Positions 11,969-14,338 of a stretch of 14,338 nucleotides of DNA are shown here, piece after piece (position 1 is the stretch's first letter; every line of letters begins with the position of its first letter). Source of the stretch: Candidatus Zipacnadia bacterium. GTDB taxonomy: Bacteria; Armatimonadota; UBA5377; JALGUK01. The stretch lies in contig JALGUK010000039.1 of NCBI GenBank assembly GCA_029820875.1, positions 1 to 14,338 on the forward strand. The letters are read 5' to 3'. Below the pieces are notes generated by a model that ran no database searches, was not told the DNA's origin, and saw only the letters and a list, made by a program, of their open reading frames with translations. Both the position numbers and the translations under genes were made by a program.

Positions 11969-13333
11969 GTGGGCAGGCTTTTCGGGACCGACGGCGTTCG
12001 TGGATTAGCCAATACCGAGCCGCTGACACCGGCTACTATCTTCCGCCTCGGACGGGCGGCGGGCTATGTATTTCAACGTCATGAAACGCGGACCGTTGTG
12101 ATAGGCAAGGACTCGCGGATTTCGGGCGATATGCTCGAAAGCGCTCTTGTGGCTGGGCTGTGCTCGGTCGGCACCAACGTATGTCGCGTGGGAGTGGTGC
12201 CGACGCCCGCCCTCGCACACCTTACCGGGGTTCTCTCCGCGCAAGCCGGAATCATGATCTCCGCATCGCACAATCCCATGCCCGACAACGGCATCAAGAT
12301 TTTCGCCGAAGACGGAACGAAGCTCCCGGATGCCGTCGAGGATGAAATCGAGCGGGTCATGTTCGAGGACAACCATCAACGTCCCGACCCGACGGGTGCG
12401 GGGCTGGGACACGTCGCCGAGCGGATGAACGCGGTGGACCGGTACCTCCAGCATGTGCGCCAGAGCGTCCAGGACCTGGACCTGGCCGGCTTGACGATTG
12501 TCGTTGACTGTGCCAATGGAGCCTGCTCCCAGGTGACGCCGCGGATGCTTGAGGAGTTGGGTGCCGAAGTCATCACTATTCACGCCGTTCCGGACGGACT
12601 CAATATCAATGCCAACTGCGGTTCGCAGCATCCCGAGGCGGTCCAGGGAGCGGTAATGCGTCATCTGGCTGACCTTGGAATGGCCCATGACGGAGACGGA
12701 GACCGCGTTGTGCTCGTGGACGAAATGGGGCAGATCCTGAACGGGGACCACATATTGGCCATCTGTGGAATCCAGATGGCGCTCGAACAGCGCTTGCCCG
12801 GTCGTCGGGTCGTCGGCACGGTACTTAGCAACTACGGGCTTGAGTTGGCGCTGAAGCGCCATGACGTGGAGCTTGTTCGGAGCAAGGTGGGGGACAGGTA
12901 TGTATGGGAGACGATGGTCCGCGAGGGCGCTATGCTCGGGGGAGAGCAGGCGGGGCATGTCATCTTCCGCGAGTTCTCCACAACGGGCGACGGCTTGATT
13001 ACGGCGCTTCAGGTTCTCAGGATAATGCTTAAGCGCGGCGAACCGCTTTCGAAGCTTGCCGACTGCATAGAGCTGGTTCCCCAGGTCGCGGTGGATGTAC
13101 CGGTTTCCTCTAAGCCGGACCTGAGCGGGTTCCCACGGATTCAACAGGCCATTGCCGACGCGGAAGCGGCGCTCGGCGACCAGGGACGCGTCATCGTCCG
13201 CTACTCGGGAACCGAGCCGCTCGCGAGGGTGAACATAGAGGGGCCGGACGAGGCGATAATCCGCGCCCATGCCGAGAACATCGCGGAGGCAATCAGACAG
13301 GAGCTGCCAGCGCCGACAGTCGGCGGCGACTGA
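11969..13333 (+). CDS. glmM: Phosphoglucosamine mutase
   Basis: Converts glucosamine-6-phosphate to glucosamine-1-phosphate for UDP-N-acetylglucosamine, the precursor of peptidoglycan and of lipid A (the LpxC pathway). 454 residues, the usual family length. Seen: MGRLFGTDGVRG at the N-terminus; GIMISASHNPMPDNGIK with the phosphorylated Ser100; the magnesium loop DGDGDR (241-246); GGEQAGHVIF (324-333) for sugar recognition; and the phosphate-binding RYSGTEPLARV (411-421). Start: the frame is open 198 bases further upstream, but GTG 11969 begins exactly at the conserved GRLFGTDG. AAGGA lies 12 bases upstream, a rather long spacing, so the start rests on homology. The upstream extension has no family similarity. 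Confidence 0.96.
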   Translation: MGRLFGTDGVRGLANTEPLTPATIFRLGRAAGYVFQRHETRTVVIGKDSRISGDMLESALVAGLCSVGTNVCRVGVVPTPALAHLTGVLSAQAGIMISASHNPMPDNGIKIFAEDGTKLPDAVEDEIERVMFEDNHQRPDPTGAGLGHVAERMNAVDRYLQHVRQSVQDLDLAGLTIVVDCANGACSQVTPRMLEELGAEVITIHAVPDGLNINANCGSQHPEAVQGAVMRHLADLGMAHDGDGDRVVLVDEMGQILNGDHILAICGIQMALEQRLPGRRVVGTVLSNYGLELALKRHDVELVRSKVGDRYVWETMVREGAMLGGEQAGHVIFREFSTTGDGLITALQVLRIMLKRGEPLSKLADCIELVPQVAVDVPVSSKPDLSGFPRIQQAIADAEAALGDQGRVIVRYSGTEPLARVNIEGPDEAIIRAHAENIAEAIRQELPAPTVGGD

Positions 13334-13409
13334 TGTGCCCTGTGTAGGACCTCGTAAGCAGTCCGTGCCTGGCCTCTACCGATATGGCTGTGAAGGAGTG
13401 CCATGACCG

Positions 13410-14338
13410 GTGAAGATGTCTCTTGCACTCGTTTTGACGGCGGCAGCGTTGGCGGTATATGCAAATGGAACGCAAGTTGCTGTCCCCAACTCTGGCTTTG
13501 AGCAGGTCGGGCCGGACAATCTTCCTGCCGGCTGGCACTGGGATATTAGTCGCAATGCCCGTGCTGGCTGCGCCTTGGACCAGGAGAGCGTCCACTCCGG
13601 GAAGCGGAGCGTTCGCCTCTCGAATCGGAGCAAGTTGGCGCCTAATGTCTACGGGCGGCTGTGGTGCGAGGTGCCGGTCGAACCGGCGACGCGCTACAAG
13701 CTCTCGGCGTGGGTGAAAGCGCAAGAGGCGGGAGGGGGGCTGCACTTCACCGATTGGAAATCATACAGACTGGCCGTCCCTTCGGGCACATATGACTGGC
13801 AAGAGATAACCGTGACATTCGAGACGAAAGGGAATCAGGATGTCCTTGCCATCGGCTTCAACATCGTCAACGTGACCAAGGCAATTTGGATTGACGATAT
13901 CAGTCTCAAGCCGGACCTGCATCGTGTTGAACTGTCCGGCGTGGACGGAAGCGTGAGCTTCTGGGCTCCCGAGGAGGTCCTTGGCGATGAGACGGACGTG
14001 GCTGTGAGACTCTACTACGACCTTCCGGCGCAGTTTAATGGGCGGGTGGAGGCTCTCAAGGCCGCCGACGCTACTATCTCCGGGCAATCGGCAAAACTTA
14101 CAGGCTCCGGCCGCGCTGAGCTGATGATGAACACGGGGACCGCTTCCGCAAGCAGACTGAGCCTCCGCATAGCCGTCAAGGACGAAAAGGGGCGCAAGGT
14201 CGGTCACGCCGAGACCACGCTCAGAAAATTCAGCCCCACTGTGGCGCTTGCCGGCCTGAAGAAGGCCCAAAAGCGCCTGGCCGTGCTCGAAAGCTTGCTT
14301 CAGCAGGCTAAAGAGAATGGCATTCCGCTCGATTATCC
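13410..14338 (+). CDS. Secreted CBM4/9-like protein, truncated by the window end
   Basis: The frame stays open to the right edge (309 codons shown). Seen: a signal peptide (MKMSLALVLTAAALAVYA), then a CBM4/9-like jelly roll (VPNSGFEQVG..., SGKRSVRLSN..., YKLSAWVKAQE..., IWIDDISLKPD, about residues 22-172). A beta-rich, probably Ig-like domain follows (about 173-270), then a helical linker LAGLKKAQKRLAVLESLLQQAKENGIPLDYP. In related secreted proteins of environmental bacteria such a linker precedes a large catalytic domain, which here would lie beyond the window. Start: GTG 13410 gives a Lys after the start as in a normal signal peptide, with GGAG 11 bases upstream; ATG 13416 is the alternative. 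It follows glmM by 76 bases. Its enzymatic role cannot be read from this part. Confidence 0.8.
   Translation, partial: MKMSLALVLTAAALAVYANGTQVAVPNSGFEQVGPDNLPAGWHWDISRNARAGCALDQESVHSGKRSVRLSNRSKLAPNVYGRLWCEVPVEPATRYKLSAWVKAQEAGGGLHFTDWKSYRLAVPSGTYDWQEITVTFETKGNQDVLAIGFNIVNVTKAIWIDDISLKPDLHRVELSGVDGSVSFWAPEEVLGDETDVAVRLYYDLPAQFNGRVEALKAADATISGQSAKLTGSGRAELMMNTGTASASRLSLRIAVKDEKGRKVGHAETTLRKFSPTVALAGLKKAQKRLAVLESLLQQAKENGIPLDY

Noticed and set aside
12005..13270. A 421-codon open frame on the minus strand inside glmM
   Set aside because: It is antisense to a gene with every GlmM motif, has no family resemblance, and reflects GC-rich codon use of the true gene.
1..14338. CRISPR array, tRNA/rRNA genes, insertion sequences, att sites
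   Set aside because: I read both strands for spaced direct repeats, cloverleaf-like segments and transposase motifs and found none that I could support.

Overview
The window most resembles a moderately GC-rich, diderm bacterium of the Armatimonadota type. This is inferred from three things: a partial lpxC (lipid A synthesis), a prepilin of the H-X9-DG family whose N-terminus continues into [13 protein letters not shown] (a form I associate with Armatimonadota), and large secreted carbohydrate-active proteins with CBM4/9-like modules. No rRNA or tRNA was seen, so the assignment is not proven. Non-ATG starts are common: GTG for the PfkB kinase, hicB, glmM and the last gene, and TTG for the isomerase, the prepilin and the glycosidase.

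Layout, left to right. The 5' end of lpxC runs off the left edge (minus strand). A PfkB-family sugar kinase (plus) converges on a TIM-barrel sugar phosphate isomerase/epimerase (minus). A hicB-hicA toxin-antitoxin pair (minus) has antitoxin first, a near-consensus promoter and overlapping inverted repeats. A secreted M48 metallopeptidase (minus) follows. Divergent from it, a well-formed promoter drives a cobalamin riboswitch, an intrinsic terminator and then a type IV-like prepilin gene with a TTG start. Downstream are an orphan STAS-domain protein and a glutamate dehydrogenase.

A 433-base stretch without a gene (7464-7896) holds three hairpin-forming elements. Beyond it, on the minus strand, lies an operon of a LOG/TIGR00725-like nucleotide-binding protein followed by a secreted GH42-like glycosidase. 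The glycosidase is split into two reading frames at about 9669, where the frame changes and a short stretch expected for the family is missing. A coiled-coil/double zinc-ribbon protein (minus) is divergent from glmM, encoding phosphoglucosamine mutase (plus). The window ends in a secreted CBM4/9-like protein that runs off the right edge.

The most unusual feature is the cobalamin riboswitch-terminator unit placed in front of a prepilin gene rather than a B12 transport, synthesis or isoenzyme gene. Next are the LOG-like gene, which lacks a canonical start codon where its first beta strand requires one, and the broken glycosidase. Envelope functions (LpxC, GlmM, M48 peptidase, prepilin, secreted glycosidases) recur, but the genes are mostly single transcription units with frequent strand switches. 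I see no integrase, transposase or CRISPR array.
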